Shown: positions 63,558 to 64,000 of the stretch, in pieces
Numbering within the stretch: position 1 is the first letter of the stretch
Layout: each line of letters starts with the position of its first letter
Assembly (NCBI RefSeq): GCF_037176765.1
Contig: NC_090025.1
Span: 180,094,040-180,158,039 of the forward strand
Length of the DNA: 64,000 bases
Origin: Anolis sagrei
Lineage: Eukaryota > Chordata > Lepidosauria > Squamata > Anolidae
Direction of reading: 5' to 3'
The notes under the pieces: model-generated
Told to the model about the DNA's origin: nothing
Seen by the model: only the letters and a program-made list of their open reading frames with translations
Database searches by the model: none
Translations under genes and position numbers: made by a program

Positions 63558-64000
63558 GTTTGTTCAAATTAATGTATTTTCTTTCTGGACTGCTATGGTT
63601 CCTTAAAATTATTATGCTACTTGAATCCTTATCTTCAGAGGGAAGGCACACAGCTGAACATTAATGCTCTTCAGATAAATTCTATTCTGTTCTATTCCTT
63701 TATTTATGTTAAGGAAACTACCTAAAAATAAAGCAGAGCATCCAAAAATATAAACAGGATACTAAAAGTTGAGCATCAGCTCCGGGCATGCAGAGCATGA
63801 AGTACCGTGTGATGTGGCTGTAAATAAATAAGAGCTTAGGCAGGCAAAGATGCAGAGTCCAGTCTTCAGAATCGCAAAAGGGTTATTTACATTAAAAGGA
63901 ATAATGACATTTCTCAATGTCTTAAAACTGGGTGTGAACTACTCTAACACCCATCTCTTCTAAGGTTTAAAGGGAGATGTCACTACATCTCTCTGACACA
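63558..64000. other. BCL2L13 intron 3, start
   Basis: No further exon before the window ends. No assignable repeat. Confidence 0.5.

Noticed and set aside
63449-63664. Open frame starting with a Met at 63,449 as a separate small gene
   Set aside because: Its first part is BCL2L13 exon 3, entered by a splice acceptor; its tail beyond 63,557 is intron.

Overview
The window is vertebrate nuclear DNA, almost certainly from a squamate reptile and probably a lizard. It carries two complete intron-rich genes and the 5' part of a third. The rest is dense in CR1-, L2- and BovB/RTE-type LINEs, Penelope-like elements, tRNA-headed SINEs of the kind known from Sauria, and hAT-type DNA transposons. No bacterial, plasmid, CRISPR or phage features are present. 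No coding-capable retrovirus was recognised; one doubtful solo-LTR-like insertion is listed. Species cannot be named from the sequence alone.

Layout. Positions 1-11,100 are intergenic or upstream sequence, possibly including the tail of the preceding gene, plus repeats. A mitochondrial glutamate carrier gene (SLC25A18) lies on + between 11,201 and 27,484 in nine coding exons; its splice phases close exactly to a 330-residue protein. The V-ATPase stalk subunit E1 gene (ATP6V1E1) lies on - between 43,231 and 29,097 in nine exons encoding exactly 226 residues. The two genes converge, with predicted poly(A) signals about 220 bp apart (28,428 and 28,655). BCL2L13 starts on + at a CpG-rich first exon ending at 49,076. 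Its first two coding exons are at 59,580-59,700 and 63,450-63,557, and the gene runs off the right edge. The order SLC25A18 > < ATP6V1E1 BCL2L13 > matches human 22q11, which supports all three names.

Most striking feature. ATP6V1E1 and BCL2L13 are head-to-head; I recall them as close neighbours in human, but here the start regions are about 5.6 kb apart. The gap holds an array of five directly repeated CpG-rich units of about 117-131 bp (45,697-46,300). Each unit has a CRE or degenerate CRE (TGACGTCA) and most have a YY1-like CCATCATGGCGG core. A sixth copy sits at the BCL2L13 first exon (48,780-48,920). The ~2.45 kb between copies five and six is a pile of nested transposons (CR1 split by L2-in-L2, BovB and a SINE itself split by L2), so the promoter module was amplified first and later broken apart.

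The three host genes share no pathway, though two act at mitochondria (glutamate import; Bcl-rambo on the outer membrane) and one in the proton pump of acidic organelles. Other structures of note are a perfect 38-bp palindrome in the SLC25A18 3' UTR, a duplicated 35-bp block beside a splice acceptor, a near-perfect 161-bp foldback in BCL2L13 intron 1, an unexplained 41-bp perfect inverted repeat, and several insertions datable relative to one another by target-site duplications.
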